A stretch of DNA of 64,000 nt, taken from GWE2-40-63 sp050179685 (GTDB lineage Bacteria; Bacteroidota; Bacteroidia; Bacteroidales; SZUA-534). A program made the translations under genes and the position numbers. Where the stretch lies: positions 164,469 through 228,468 of the forward strand of contig JBFXEW010000003.1 of the NCBI GenBank assembly GCA_050179685.1. Reading direction: 5' to 3'. Numbering within the stretch: position 1 is the first letter of the stretch; every line of letters begins with the position of its first letter. Positions 17,545 to 25,965 of this stretch are shown here, in pieces. A model generated the notes under the pieces. It was not told the origin of the DNA and ran no database searches. It saw nothing but the letters and a program-made list of their open reading frames with translations.

Positions 17545-18258
17545 ATGAGACTTAAGAAACTGATATTTATACTATTTATAATTCCAATAGGGCTTTATGC
17601 TCAAAAACCAAAGGCCTGGAATAAACCCCTTTACGATGCGTATCCTTACCATTTTGGTTTTGCGTTTTCGTTTGGCGTGCTCGATTTTTCAGTAAAACAT
17701 TCCGATTATTTTCTGAATCAAAACCCCGATAGCATTTTTTCAGTCGAAGGAATAGCAAAACCCTTGTTTGGGGCAAGTATGGTTACCAATTTACGGTTGA
17801 CTGAGAATCTCGATTTACGTTTTATTCCCGGCCTGTATTTCGGGCAACGCGATTTAAATTACCTGCATATTCCCGAAAGTGGTGCAACCGATACCAGCAT
17901 GCACACCATGAAAATTGAATCAACCTTTTTGCAATTTCCGCTTTTGTTTAAATACCGCTCAACCCGCGAAAATAATTACCGTCCTTACCTGATTTTTGGA
18001 GCCAGCTACGGTATCGATTTGGCTGCACGCAAGAAAATTAAAATGGAAGAAATGCCCAAAATCAGGCTACAGCGGCACGATATATTCCTGGAATTGGGAG
18101 CCGGTATCGATTATTACCTTCCCTTTTTTAAGTTTTCGACCGAATTGCGTTTCTCCTACGGGCTTATGAATGTGGTAAGTTACGACAACACAAAATACAC
18201 TAAGGTTTACGATAAGCTGGGTTCCAAAATGGTTACGCTTGTAATCTATTTTGAATAA
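17545..18258 (+). CDS. porT: PorT family outer-membrane beta-barrel protein (T9SS)
   Basis: The frame is open from 17494, but the ATG at 17545 gives the best signal peptide (MRLKKLIFILFIIPIGLYAQ), making a 237-residue protein, the PorT size. The mature part is an eight-strand-type barrel with alternating strands (YHFGFAFSFGVLDFSVKHSD, LDLRFIPGLYFGQRDLNY, FLQFPLLFKYRS, GAGIDYYLPFFKFSTELRFS) and an outer-membrane type terminal strand ending in Phe-Glu. PorT is needed for T9SS secretion in Porphyromonas and Flavobacterium. Linkage to ubiE, seen in other Bacteroidota, supports PorT over a generic barrel. It starts an apparent operon with the flavoprotein 29 bp downstream. Confidence 0.85.
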   Translation: MRLKKLIFILFIIPIGLYAQKPKAWNKPLYDAYPYHFGFAFSFGVLDFSVKHSDYFLNQNPDSIFSVEGIAKPLFGASMVTNLRLTENLDLRFIPGLYFGQRDLNYLHIPESGATDTSMHTMKIESTFLQFPLLFKYRSTRENNYRPYLIFGASYGIDLAARKKIKMEEMPKIRLQRHDIFLELGAGIDYYLPFFKFSTELRFSYGLMNVVSYDNTKYTKVYDKLGSKMVTLVIYFE

Positions 18259-18287
18259 ATTTTCAATACACGTCTAGTACATTTCAG

Positions 18288-19850
18288 ATGCAAAAAGAAA
18301 TTACCCTGGTTTTAACGCCAAAGCAAGCCTCGAGCGAAGAATTTTTCCTGCCAATTCTTGCTAAAAATCTTAAAATAGCGCCCAAACGAATTAGTGGTAC
18401 CAAAATTCTTGGTCGTTCCATCGACGCCCGGCAACGCAATGTGAAGATTAATTTGCGTTTGTTGGTTTTTATCGATGAGCAACAGGTTGCAGAGGAAAAA
18501 CCCGTTTTCGATTATAAGAATGTAAGTGGCAAAGAACCCATTGTTATTGTGGGAGCAGGTCCTGCCGGTTTATTTGCAGCCCTTAAAATGTTGGAACTGG
18601 GAGTAAAACCCATAATTATTGAGCGGGGAAAAGACGTGGTTGCACGCAAACGCGATATTGCTGCCATTCATCGCAACCTGGAATTGCATCCCGATTCAAA
18701 TTACGGATATGGCGAAGGCGGTGCCGGAACCTATTCCGATGGAAAACTTTATACGCGCAGCAAAAAGCGGGGAAATGTAAAGGAGGTATTGCAAATTTTG
18801 CAGGCACATGGAGCCAGTCCCGATATTTTGGTCGATGCCCATCCCCATATTGGTACCGATAAATTGCCCGATATCATAAAGAGTATTCGCGCTACCATAA
18901 TAGAATTTGGCGGCGAAGTGCATTTCGAAACCCGACTGGAATCCCTAGTAATTAAAGACAATAAAATTCAGGGAATTAAAACCCACAAAGGAGCAGTAAT
19001 TTCATGCAAAGCGGTAATTCTGGCCACCGGCCATTCGGCGCGCGATGTTTACCAGATGCTTTATCAACAGGGAATTGCGCTCGAAGCCAAACCTTTTGCC
19101 ATGGGGGTTCGCATTGAACATCCTCAGGAATTGATTGATTCCATTCAGTATTCCTGTTCCCTGCGCGGACCCTATTTGCCTGCAGCAACCTACAGCCTGG
19201 TACAACAAGTGAATAACCGGGGCGTGTATTCGTTTTGCATGTGTCCGGGTGGAATTATTGTTCCGGCTTCCACTTCGCCCGACGAGATGGTGGTGAATGG
19301 CATGTCGCCATCGTTCCGAAACAGTAAATGGGCCAACTCTGGCATCGTGGTTGAATTACGACTGGAAGATTTTGGAGCCGATCAGCAGCAGAATGTATTA
19401 AAAGGATTGGAATACCAGCAGTATTTTGAAAAACTGGCTTATGAAAATGGAGGCGAAGGCCAGATTGCTCCGGCACAGCGAATGACCGATTTTGTAAACG
19501 GCAAATTATCGGCCGATTTGCCCGAAAGTTCATTCCGTCCGGGTTTGCTTTCATCGCCCATGCACCAATGGATGCCTGAACCCATTCGTTACCGTTTACA
19601 GGAAGGATTTAAAGCTTTTGGTAAAAAAATGGATGGTTATTTTACCCGCGAAGCTTTGCTCATTGGAGTAGAAAGCCGCACCAGTTCGCCCCTGCGTATT
19701 CCGCGCGATGCAGAAACCTTACAGCATCCTCAAATTAGTGGATTATTTCCCAGCGGCGAAGGGGCCGGATATGCCGGCGGTATTGCTTCATCGGCAATGG
19801 ATGGCGCCTGGTGTGCAGCCAAAGCAGCAGCATTTGTTTTAAAAAACTAA
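18288..19850 (+). CDS. FAD-dependent dehydrogenase, COG2509-type
   Basis: 520 residues. N-terminal ~80 residues form the small alpha/beta domain of this family, then the dinucleotide-binding motif IVGAGPAGLFAALKMLELGV (about 85-104) with the acidic strand end IIERGKDV; GYGEGGAGTYSDGKLYTRSK is a strong family signature; LATGHSARDVYQML is the second nucleotide motif; and SGLFPSGEGAGYAGGIASSA near the C-terminus contacts FAD. The family is conserved but uncharacterised; the substrate is unknown. It sits between porT and a YhcH family gene with short gaps (29 and 11 bp). Confidence 0.9.
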   Translation: MQKEITLVLTPKQASSEEFFLPILAKNLKIAPKRISGTKILGRSIDARQRNVKINLRLLVFIDEQQVAEEKPVFDYKNVSGKEPIVIVGAGPAGLFAALKMLELGVKPIIIERGKDVVARKRDIAAIHRNLELHPDSNYGYGEGGAGTYSDGKLYTRSKKRGNVKEVLQILQAHGASPDILVDAHPHIGTDKLPDIIKSIRATIIEFGGEVHFETRLESLVIKDNKIQGIKTHKGAVISCKAVILATGHSARDVYQMLYQQGIALEAKPFAMGVRIEHPQELIDSIQYSCSLRGPYLPAATYSLVQQVNNRGVYSFCMCPGGIIVPASTSPDEMVVNGMSPSFRNSKWANSGIVVELRLEDFGADQQQNVLKGLEYQQYFEKLAYENGGEGQIAPAQRMTDFVNGKLSADLPESSFRPGLLSSPMHQWMPEPIRYRLQEGFKAFGKKMDGYFTREALLIGVESRTSSPLRIPRDAETLQHPQISGLFPSGEGAGYAGGIASSAMDGAWCAAKAAAFVLKN

Positions 19851-19861
19851 TACTACTTACC

Positions 19862-20314
19862 ATGATTTACGATTCGATACAAAACATTCAACGCTACAAA
19901 GGCTTGTCGGCTTTTATGGATGTAGCTGTTGATTTCATTCTTTCAAAAGGTTTGGACGGACTTCCTGAGGGAAAACACAACATACAGGGAGAAGATGTTT
20001 TTGTGCTGATGAATGCTTATGAAACTAAAGAGCTAAAAGATTGTCCCAGCGAAACGCATAAAAAATACATCGATATTCAGGTAATGCTTGAAGGAAGCGA
20101 GCGTTTTGGTCATGCTTTTTTAGCACAACAAACCATTGTTGACGGATACCACAGCGATAAGGATTATACTTTTTATGATAGCCCGATGGATTATTTGGTG
20201 TTGAACAAAGGACAGTTTGCCGTTTTTTATCCCAGCGATATACACCAACCCGGCATTGCTGTTGATGTGCCTCTTGCCGTGAAAAAAGCGGTTTTTAAAG
20301 TAAGGGTTGAATAA
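19862..20314 (+). CDS. YhcH/YjgK/YiaL family protein
   Basis: 150 residues from the ATG at 19862, 11 bp after the flavoprotein stop; the longer frame from 19811 overlaps that gene and is not preferred. Family marks include the EGKHNIQGEDVFVLMNAYET segment, HKKYIDIQVMLEGSERFG, DSPMDYLVLNKGQFAVFYPS and DIHQPGIA with the His and Glu residues that bind a metal in this cupin-like fold. Relatives (EbgC, NanQ) act on sugars or sialic acid anomers; the substrate here is not known. Confidence 0.88.
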   Translation: MIYDSIQNIQRYKGLSAFMDVAVDFILSKGLDGLPEGKHNIQGEDVFVLMNAYETKELKDCPSETHKKYIDIQVMLEGSERFGHAFLAQQTIVDGYHSDKDYTFYDSPMDYLVLNKGQFAVFYPSDIHQPGIAVDVPLAVKKAVFKVRVE

Positions 20315-20330
20315 AATTTTTCAGTCTTAA

Positions 20331-20421
20331 GTCTTCGTCTTTGGTCTTAAATCTTGCGTCTTAAGTCTTTAGTCTCGTGTCTTCAGTCTTATGTCTTTAG
20401 TCTCGTGTCTTAAGTCTTGAG
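20331..20421. repeat. Degenerate heptamer array, GTCTTAA/GTCTTTA type
   Basis: About ten loosely tandem copies of a GTCTTAA-like unit with variable spacers (GTCTTAA, GTCTTTA, GTCTCGT). It fills the space between the converging YhcH and RNA methyltransferase genes. The same motif recurs at 21346-21403, 23939-23995, 24205-24275, 25437-25505 and 25709-25965. Confidence 0.8.
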
Positions 20422-20422
20422 T

Positions 20423-21184
20423 CTAACCTCTTCTTCGGAATTCAGCTAAAACCAAAGCGGTTGCCACCGAAACATTCAGCGATTCCATCTGTCGCATTTC
20501 GGCCGGAAAGGAGGGGATAAGCAGCGAAAAATCGAGGTGTTTGCTAAGCTTTTCAGACAGTCCTTTCGACTCATTTCCCATCAGTAAGATTCCGCCTTTG
20601 GGTAACTTTTCCTGATAAAGATTAGTTCCGTTTAAGTTGGTTCCAATAAGGGGCAGGTTTTGTTTTTTTGCTTCTTCGATTAGTATTTGCAAATCGGTAT
20701 AAACCACATTTACCCGAAAAAGGGCACCCATGGTAGCCTGAACCACTTTGGGATTGTACACATCGACCGTATCGTTGGAACAATAAATGGTTTTAACACC
20801 AAACCAAAGTGCACTGCGTATGATGGTTCCCAGGTTTCCCGGATCCTGAATGTGATCCAAAGCCAAAACCAGTTCGTCAGCTTTAGGTAATGCTATTTCA
20901 GCATCATTAATGGCAACCAGGGCCAGTGCCTGAGTAGCCGTATGCAGCTGCGAGGCTTTTTTCAGACTTTTTTCGTCGACTCTTACAGCTGCGGGTTGTG
21001 CAGGAATCAGCGCACGATGTTTTTCATAAAAAGCATCGGTAATATACAATTCCAGCCAGGGGTATTTGCTTTGCAGCAATTCCAGAACCATTTTTTCACC
21101 TTCAACTACATAACATGCATGTTGTTTGCGGTACTTTTTATGTTCAAGCGCTTTGATGAATTTTATCTTTGTATTCGAGAGCAT
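20423..21184 (-). CDS. SpoU/TrmH family RNA methyltransferase
   Basis: The ATG at 21182-21184 gives 253 residues and the normal N-terminus (MLSNTKIKFIKALEHKKYRK); the longer frame to 21226 lies upstream of a -7 box (TACCTTTG, complement of 21201-21208). An N-terminal L30e-like substrate-binding domain precedes the SPOUT knot with motif 1 NLGTIIRSALWFG, motif 2 GILLMGNESKGLSE and motif 3 LIPSFPAEMRQMESLNVSVA. The family 2'-O-methylates ribose in tRNA or rRNA; the exact target is not readable. It is divergent from tamL, the arrangement I recall from other Bacteroidota. Confidence 0.9.
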   Translation of the reverse strand: MLSNTKIKFIKALEHKKYRKQHACYVVEGEKMVLELLQSKYPWLELYITDAFYEKHRALIPAQPAAVRVDEKSLKKASQLHTATQALALVAINDAEIALPKADELVLALDHIQDPGNLGTIIRSALWFGVKTIYCSNDTVDVYNPKVVQATMGALFRVNVVYTDLQILIEEAKKQNLPLIGTNLNGTNLYQEKLPKGGILLMGNESKGLSEKLSKHLDFSLLIPSFPAEMRQMESLNVSVATALVLAEFRRRG

Positions 21185-21255
21185 CGGCGAATATTTTGCG
21201 CAAAGGTACAAATTTATAATTTGCAAGCAGGCCTAAGTCTTCAGCAGGATATATT

Positions 21256-21341
21256 CAATTAGCAATTAACAATTAACAATTAGCAATTAACAATTAGCAA
21301 TTAACAATTAACAATTAGCAATTAACAATTAACAATTAACA
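21256..21341. repeat. AACAATT/AGCAATT heptamer array
   Basis: About twelve tandem 7-bp units alternating AACAATT and AGCAATT. The reverse complement of the same motif is seen once more at 59925-59945. Low-complexity, likely slippage-generated; adjacent to the tamL promoter. Confidence 0.9.
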
Positions 21342-21345
21342 ATGA

Positions 21346-21403
21346 ATAGTCTTAGGTCTTAAGTCTAAAGTCTAAAGTCTAAAGTCTAACCTTTAACCTC
21401 TAA
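21346..21403. repeat. Degenerate AGTCTAA heptamer array
   Basis: About seven units of the AGTCTAA/AGTCTTA type next to the AACAATT array, same family as the other arrays in this window. Confidence 0.75.
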
Positions 21404-21492
21404 CATCTGTCTATTCGTAAAAATTTATCGAACCCTATTGATTTCGACCGTTATTATGCTGCGAAACTTTAGAAAAGAATCGTTGCGTTAGT

Positions 21493-21500
21493 TATATTTG
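21493..21500 (+). promoter_or_regulatory. -7 promoter box of tamL
   Basis: TATATTTG, an exact TAnnTTTG match. Initiation near 21507 gives a leader of about 16 nt. The -33 region (TTTAG at 21467-21471) is a weak match. Confidence 0.5.
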
Positions 21501-21522
21501 CGCAATGCATTATGAATAATTA

Positions 21523-23841
21523 ATGATTTTAAAGTTACATAAACCGGTTTTACTGCTTTTAGGAGCTGTTTTGTTTTTTATGGGGCAAAGTTGTAAACCC
21601 ACGCGTCTGCTTACCGACGATGAGTATTTGCTTCAGAAAAATAAGATTAAGATGGACAAAAATGCCATCGATAAGAAAGAATTGCAAAGCTACTACCGGC
21701 AAATTCCGAACAAACGAACCCTGGTTATTTTCAAGCTTCCTTTGTCGGTTTACAACTTTTCGCATCTGGGCAAAGAGCGTAAATGGAAAAACTGGTTGGC
21801 CCGGGTAATCGGAGAGGAGCCGGTTATTTACGATTCACTGCTGGTTCAGCGCACAGCGCTGCAGTTCGAACGGTATCTTAAAAACGAAGCTTACTACAAT
21901 TCAAATGTAACTTACCGTACAAACCTTCACCGAAAAAAAGCAAAAGTAACTTATCTTATAAATCTGAATCAACCCATTGTAATTGATGAGGTTGAGTTTT
22001 CTGTTCTCGATTCCCTGATTGAACCTTTGGTTTTAGCCGATACCCTGAATTCCTTGTTAAAACCGGGTGAGTTGTTTGCACTAAGTCGCCTTGAGGACGA
22101 ACGAATGCGGATTTCAAATAATTTACGCGATAGTGGTTATTTCGACTTTACGGTCGATTTCATTAAATATGAGGTTGATACTTCTAATTTAAAAGCCGAT
22201 ATTAATGTAGTGGTAAAAGCCAATTTCAAAATTGGTACCGATAAAACGGTTGAGGAATTACCCCATAAAAAGTACTGGATAAACAAGGTTTATTTTCTGC
22301 CCGATTACGATCCCCAGGAAGCTATTCGTGCACGGGGCTCTTATTATAACTCATTCGACACCATTCAATACAAGGATTTTGGGTTTATTTATCCCGAAAT
22401 TCAAAACGTACGTCCAAAGGTTTTGTTAAAGGCAAACGCCATTGAACAAGGCGAACAATACAGCATGAGCCAGGTGAACAACACCCTTTTTTACCTGAAC
22501 TCCTTGCGTTTATTCCGCTTAACAAATATCAACTTTAGAAAAGAATCATCAGGCGATTCCTTATTAAATTGTAATATTCAGTTAACCCCGGCTACCTATC
22601 AGGGTTTTTCGGTAAACCTTGAAACAACCAACACTGAAGGCAACTTTGGTTTGGGAGGAAACTTTAATTATCAGCACAAAAACCTGTTCCACGGGGCCGA
22701 GATTTTTAACCTGCGTTTCTCAGGTGCTTTCCAGCGACAAACCGAAAGCGAAACTTACAATGCATCGAACATTATTGAATACGGAGTTGAGGCCACTTTG
22801 GAAACGCCCTCGTTTATTTTGCCCTTTCGCATGGAGCGCTTTTACAAAAGCAAACGTCCAAAGACTGTTTTTCTGGCCTCGTACAATTACCAGCATCGTC
22901 CCGATTACACCCGCGTAATCAATAACATAAATATGGGATATCGCTGGCGCGGAAAAGAATCTATACGACATATTGTGAGTCCCTTCGACTTAAGCCTGGT
23001 TGATGTTCGCGATCCCAATGAGTCGTTTCTGGAATCGATAAAAGGAACTTTTCTTGAAAACAATTATCAGGACTACTTTATTGCCGGGGGAAGCTATAGC
23101 TTAATCTTTCAAAACAAATCAGAGACAAAAGGTAAAAACTATGCCTATTTTCGATGGAACCTGGGCGGTGCCGGTAACCTGATGAACCTGTTTCATAAGG
23201 AATTTGGCACGCGAGATACCGTAGTTGGCGGGTATTACCAGGTGTTCGATTTGAAATATGCACAATACACCTTAAGCGATGTCGATTTTAGGTATTACCA
23301 TCATTTTAATATTTTAAGTCAGTTGGTAACCCGCGTTTTTGCAGGCGTTGCGGTGCCTTACGGTAACGCCGATGCCATTCCCTTTGTGAAACAATACTAC
23401 AGTGGGGGTTCGGAGGGTATCAGAGCCTGGCGGGCAAAAGATTTAGGCCCGGGTACCTACTCAGTGCCCGATTCCTTAGCCGATATTTATAGATACCCAA
23501 ACCAAATGGGCGATGTGAAATTTGAATTTAATCTGGAATACCGTTTTGGATACAATAAAAACTGGCGTGGCGCTGTATTTCTCGATGTGGGAAATATCTG
23601 GTCGCTGAAAGAAGACGCTTCCCGTCCCGGTTCAGCGTTCGATTTTAGCAAGTTTTACCGGCAATTGGCCCTAGGTTCCGGATTTGGTTTTCGTTACGAT
23701 ATGGACTTTGCCGTTTTCCGTCTCGACTGGGGCTTACCCATTCGCGATCCCAAAATTGCCGGCCGCGATGCCTGGATTTTCAACAAAAAGTTTCAGATAA
23801 AAGATTTTGTCTGGAATTTTGCCATTGGCTATCCCTTCTGA
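21523..23841 (+). CDS. tamL: TamL: lipidated TamA-like Omp85 outer-membrane protein
   Basis: 772 residues. The signal peptide ends in a lipobox (FMGQSCKPTRLL, Cys24), so the N-terminus should be lipidated, the mark of Bacteroidota TamL as opposed to BamA. Residues about 100-400 contain POTRA-like repeats (KKAKVTYLINLNQPIVIDEV, FTVDFIKYEVDTSNLKADIN, GFSVNLETTNTEGNFGLGGN marks the barrel start). The C-terminal half is a 16-strand barrel with the conserved GGSEGIRAWRAKDLGPGTY loop, FLDVGNIW, GSGFGFRYDM and a terminal phenylalanine. TamL works with TamB in outer-membrane biogenesis; no tamB gene follows here. Confidence 0.9.
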   Translation: MILKLHKPVLLLLGAVLFFMGQSCKPTRLLTDDEYLLQKNKIKMDKNAIDKKELQSYYRQIPNKRTLVIFKLPLSVYNFSHLGKERKWKNWLARVIGEEPVIYDSLLVQRTALQFERYLKNEAYYNSNVTYRTNLHRKKAKVTYLINLNQPIVIDEVEFSVLDSLIEPLVLADTLNSLLKPGELFALSRLEDERMRISNNLRDSGYFDFTVDFIKYEVDTSNLKADINVVVKANFKIGTDKTVEELPHKKYWINKVYFLPDYDPQEAIRARGSYYNSFDTIQYKDFGFIYPEIQNVRPKVLLKANAIEQGEQYSMSQVNNTLFYLNSLRLFRLTNINFRKESSGDSLLNCNIQLTPATYQGFSVNLETTNTEGNFGLGGNFNYQHKNLFHGAEIFNLRFSGAFQRQTESETYNASNIIEYGVEATLETPSFILPFRMERFYKSKRPKTVFLASYNYQHRPDYTRVINNINMGYRWRGKESIRHIVSPFDLSLVDVRDPNESFLESIKGTFLENNYQDYFIAGGSYSLIFQNKSETKGKNYAYFRWNLGGAGNLMNLFHKEFGTRDTVVGGYYQVFDLKYAQYTLSDVDFRYYHHFNILSQLVTRVFAGVAVPYGNADAIPFVKQYYSGGSEGIRAWRAKDLGPGTYSVPDSLADIYRYPNQMGDVKFEFNLEYRFGYNKNWRGAVFLDVGNIWSLKEDASRPGSAFDFSKFYRQLALGSGFGFRYDMDFAVFRLDWGLPIRDPKIAGRDAWIFNKKFQIKDFVWNFAIGYPF

Positions 23842-23898
23842 TTTTCTTTTCCTTTTATGGTTAATAAGCAACCGGATAATGAACATTAAACAGTCACC

Positions 23899-24235
23899 AA
23901 CTTCCAGTCCCCGGTTCTCAGTCAGCAGCCAGTTGTCTTATGTCTTTAGTCTCATATCTTAAGTCTTAAGTCTAGAGTCTAACATCTAATGTCTAGTATA
24001 AAGTCAAATATTTAAACGCTAACTATTTGCTTAAATTCAACAAAAACTCCGAAGGAGTTTAATAATAATAGCCCCGGGTGTGAACCCGGGGAATAGGGTG
24101 CACAAAACAAAAAGCGGTGCAAGCAGCATCTCACCATAAAACACCAACCTCTCATGCACCGTAATGTTTAGGTGTTTATTAGAACAAAAACTTGGAATAC
24201 CCAATCTTTAGTCTAATGTCTAAAATCTAATGTCT
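23899..24235. repeat. Long direct repeat, copy 1 (about 337 bp)
   Basis: Nearly identical (about 95% by eye) to 25397-25735, same orientation, 1.5 kb apart, enclosing the DUF6261-like gene and its array. Each copy contains in order a heptamer array, a small hairpin ACTCC-GAA-GGAGT, a strong hairpin CCCCGGGT-GTGA-ACCCGGGG, and a larger inverted pair CGGTGCA...TGCACCG. The hairpin pair looks like a REP or MITE-type element. Confidence 0.9.
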
Positions 24236-24275
24236 AAAGTCTAAACTCTAGCATCTAGAGTCTAAAAATCTAAAC
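24205..24275. repeat. Degenerate GTCTAAA heptamer array
   Basis: About nine units of the GTCTAAA/GTCTAAT/ATCTAAA type, partly inside the end of direct-repeat copy 1. Confidence 0.75.
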
Positions 24276-24392
24276 TCTATTTTTTTTGCATTTTTTTTCA
24301 TCCATAATCCATTCATAATGAATATTATTTTGTAATTTTCGTTCACTTTCTGTTCGTTCTTTTTTTTGGTATTAATTTAAATTTTTGAAGCG

Positions 24393-25136
24393 ATGACTAA
24401 AAATAGAAGCTACAGCTACAAAGACATCGATATGCTAATGGTATCTAAAACCATTGCTGAAAGTTTTAAAGCAAACATTGCCGAACTTTCTGTTACCCGC
24501 ACCGATTGGACTGAAACCTATGCCACCGGCCTGATTTCACGTATCGACAACGCTATCGAATCCCATCTGGGTATCGATGCATTTAAAGACCTCCGCAGCG
24601 CTACAACCAATCTGAAAGCTGTTCAGATTTCCGCTCAGAACGATCTTTCCTACTTTAAAACTCAAATCGACGACGACTTTAAAAAAGATCCCGCCAAACG
24701 AGATGAAATACTTAATACGCTGGGTTTAACCAAACACCTTAAAGCCGTTCAAAAAGACAATCAGGAATCTTTAATCCAGTTGCTTTATCAGTTCAAAGCC
24801 AACATGACCGAGGACTTGCGCCTTCAAATTACCGAAAAAGGCATGAACCAGGCCCTAATCGACCGGATAATCGGATACACAAACACCTTTATTCAGGCCA
24901 ATGTTACCCAGGAGGCCCTTAAAGGTTCTACCAGAGAAATATCTAAGGAAGTAGCCGATTTGTTCAGTTCCATCTACGACGAAATGATTGGTATCTGCAA
25001 AAAAGCATCCAACTACTACAAACACGACCCCGTAAAAAAGGCCCAGTTTACCTTTTCCAAGGTGCTGGCCAATATGGGTTTATCTTCCAAAACTAAGGAA
25101 ACAGAACCCCCGGTCGAAGAAACACCCATCGGGTAA
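24393..25136 (+). CDS. DUF6261-like protein, function unknown
   Basis: 247 residues, almost wholly alpha-helical by composition, no signal peptide, no membrane segment. The N-terminus (SYSYKDIDMLMVSKTIAESF) and the central AVQISAQNDLSYFKTQIDDD segment resemble the Bacteroidota family I know as DUF6261; this is from memory and unverified. The C-terminal ~20 residues are an acidic, proline-rich tail. The GC content and codon use appear higher than in the surrounding spacer. It is isolated, enclosed by direct repeats and followed immediately by a 21-bp-period array (25141-25395). Confidence 0.7.
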   Translation: MTKNRSYSYKDIDMLMVSKTIAESFKANIAELSVTRTDWTETYATGLISRIDNAIESHLGIDAFKDLRSATTNLKAVQISAQNDLSYFKTQIDDDFKKDPAKRDEILNTLGLTKHLKAVQKDNQESLIQLLYQFKANMTEDLRLQITEKGMNQALIDRIIGYTNTFIQANVTQEALKGSTREISKEVADLFSSIYDEMIGICKKASNYYKHDPVKKAQFTFSKVLANMGLSSKTKETEPPVEETPIG

Positions 25137-25140
25137 ACAA

Positions 25141-25395
25141 ACCTGGCTTACTGCTTAAAGGGTATTCATTTTCCTTACAAGGGAAGCAATATATTATACC
25201 GGGGAAATATCCCGAACCCAAAGGGACTTAATCCGGCTACAAGGGAGGCTATCCGGCACTAAAGAGACTGAATTGGCATTTCCAGGGATAAAATCGGAAT
25301 AACAAGGGAGGTACCTTGAATAAACAGGGAATGCATCCGGTAAAAAAGGGACAAGGTATGTATCAAAAGGGACTGTAAACTCAGTACAAAGGAAC
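25141..25395 (+). repeat. 21-22 bp degenerate array downstream of the DUF6261-like gene
   Basis: About eleven units in which AAGGGA (variants AGGGAC, AAGAGA, AAAGGA) recurs every 19-23 bp, alternating with an ATCCGG-like half (ATCCGG, ATCGG, ACCTTG). Examples: AAGGGAGGCTATCCGGC and AAGGGAGGTACCTTG. It begins 4 bp after the stop codon of the gene and ends at the second direct repeat. The regular period of about two helical turns argues for a functional or replication-generated array. Confidence 0.7.
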
Positions 25396-25396
25396 G

Positions 25397-25735
25397 AACT
25401 TCCAGTCCCCGGTTCTCAGTCAGCAGCCAGTTGTCTTATGTCTTTAGTCTCATATCTTAAGTCTTAAGTCTTAAGTCTAGAGTCTAACATCTAATGTCTA
25501 GTATAAAGTCAAATGTTTAAACGCTGACTATTTGCTTAAAATCAATAAAAACTCAGTAGGAGTTTAATAATAATAGCCCCGGGTGTGAACCCGGGGAATA
25601 AGGAGCACAAACATAAAAAGCGGTGCAAGCAGCATCTCACCATAAAACACCAACCTCTCATGCACCGTAATGTTCAGGCGTTTATTAGAACAAAAATTTG
25701 GAATACCCAGTCTTTAGTCTATTGTCTAAAGTCTA
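25397..25735. repeat. Long direct repeat, copy 2
   Basis: Second copy of the 23899-24235 repeat. Differences include one extra 7-bp unit in the heptamer array and about 15-18 substitutions, some within the small hairpin (ACTCAGTAGGAGT here). Confidence 0.9.
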
Positions 25736-25965
25736 ATGTCTTTAGTCTAAAGTCTAAACTCTAAAGTCTAAACTCTAAACTCTAAAATCTAAAGTCTAAA
25801 CTCTAAAATCTAATGTCTAAACTCTAAACTCTAAACTCTAAACTCTAAACTCTAAAATCTAATGTCTAAACTCTAATGTCTAAACTCTAAACTCTAAACT
25901 CTAAAATCTAAAATCTAATGTCTAATGTCTAGCATCTAGCGTCTAAATTCTAATCTCTACCCTCT
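25709..25965. repeat. Long degenerate heptamer array, CTCTAAA/GTCTAAA
   Basis: About 35 near-tandem 7-bp units (CTCTAAA, GTCTAAA, ATCTAAA, GTCTAAT) over 257 bp, the largest of six such arrays. All arrays here lie in non-coding DNA near gene ends. Confidence 0.9.

Larger units (their letters stand above)
21185..21522. other. 338-bp divergent intergenic region, repeats plus promoters
   Basis: Holds the -7 box of the methyltransferase gene (21201-21208), the AACAATT array (21256-21341), a heptamer array (21346-21403) and the tamL -7 box (21493-21500). No coding frame. Confidence 0.7.
23842..24392. other. 551-bp intergenic region with first long direct repeat
   Basis: Holds direct-repeat copy 1 (23899-24235), heptamer arrays and an AT-rich stretch upstream of the DUF6261-like gene. 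No coding frame and no complete promoter seen. Confidence 0.7.

Noticed and set aside
19811..19861. Longer start for the YhcH family protein
   Set aside because: Would overlap the flavoprotein gene and adds residues unlike the family; the ATG at 19862 fits.
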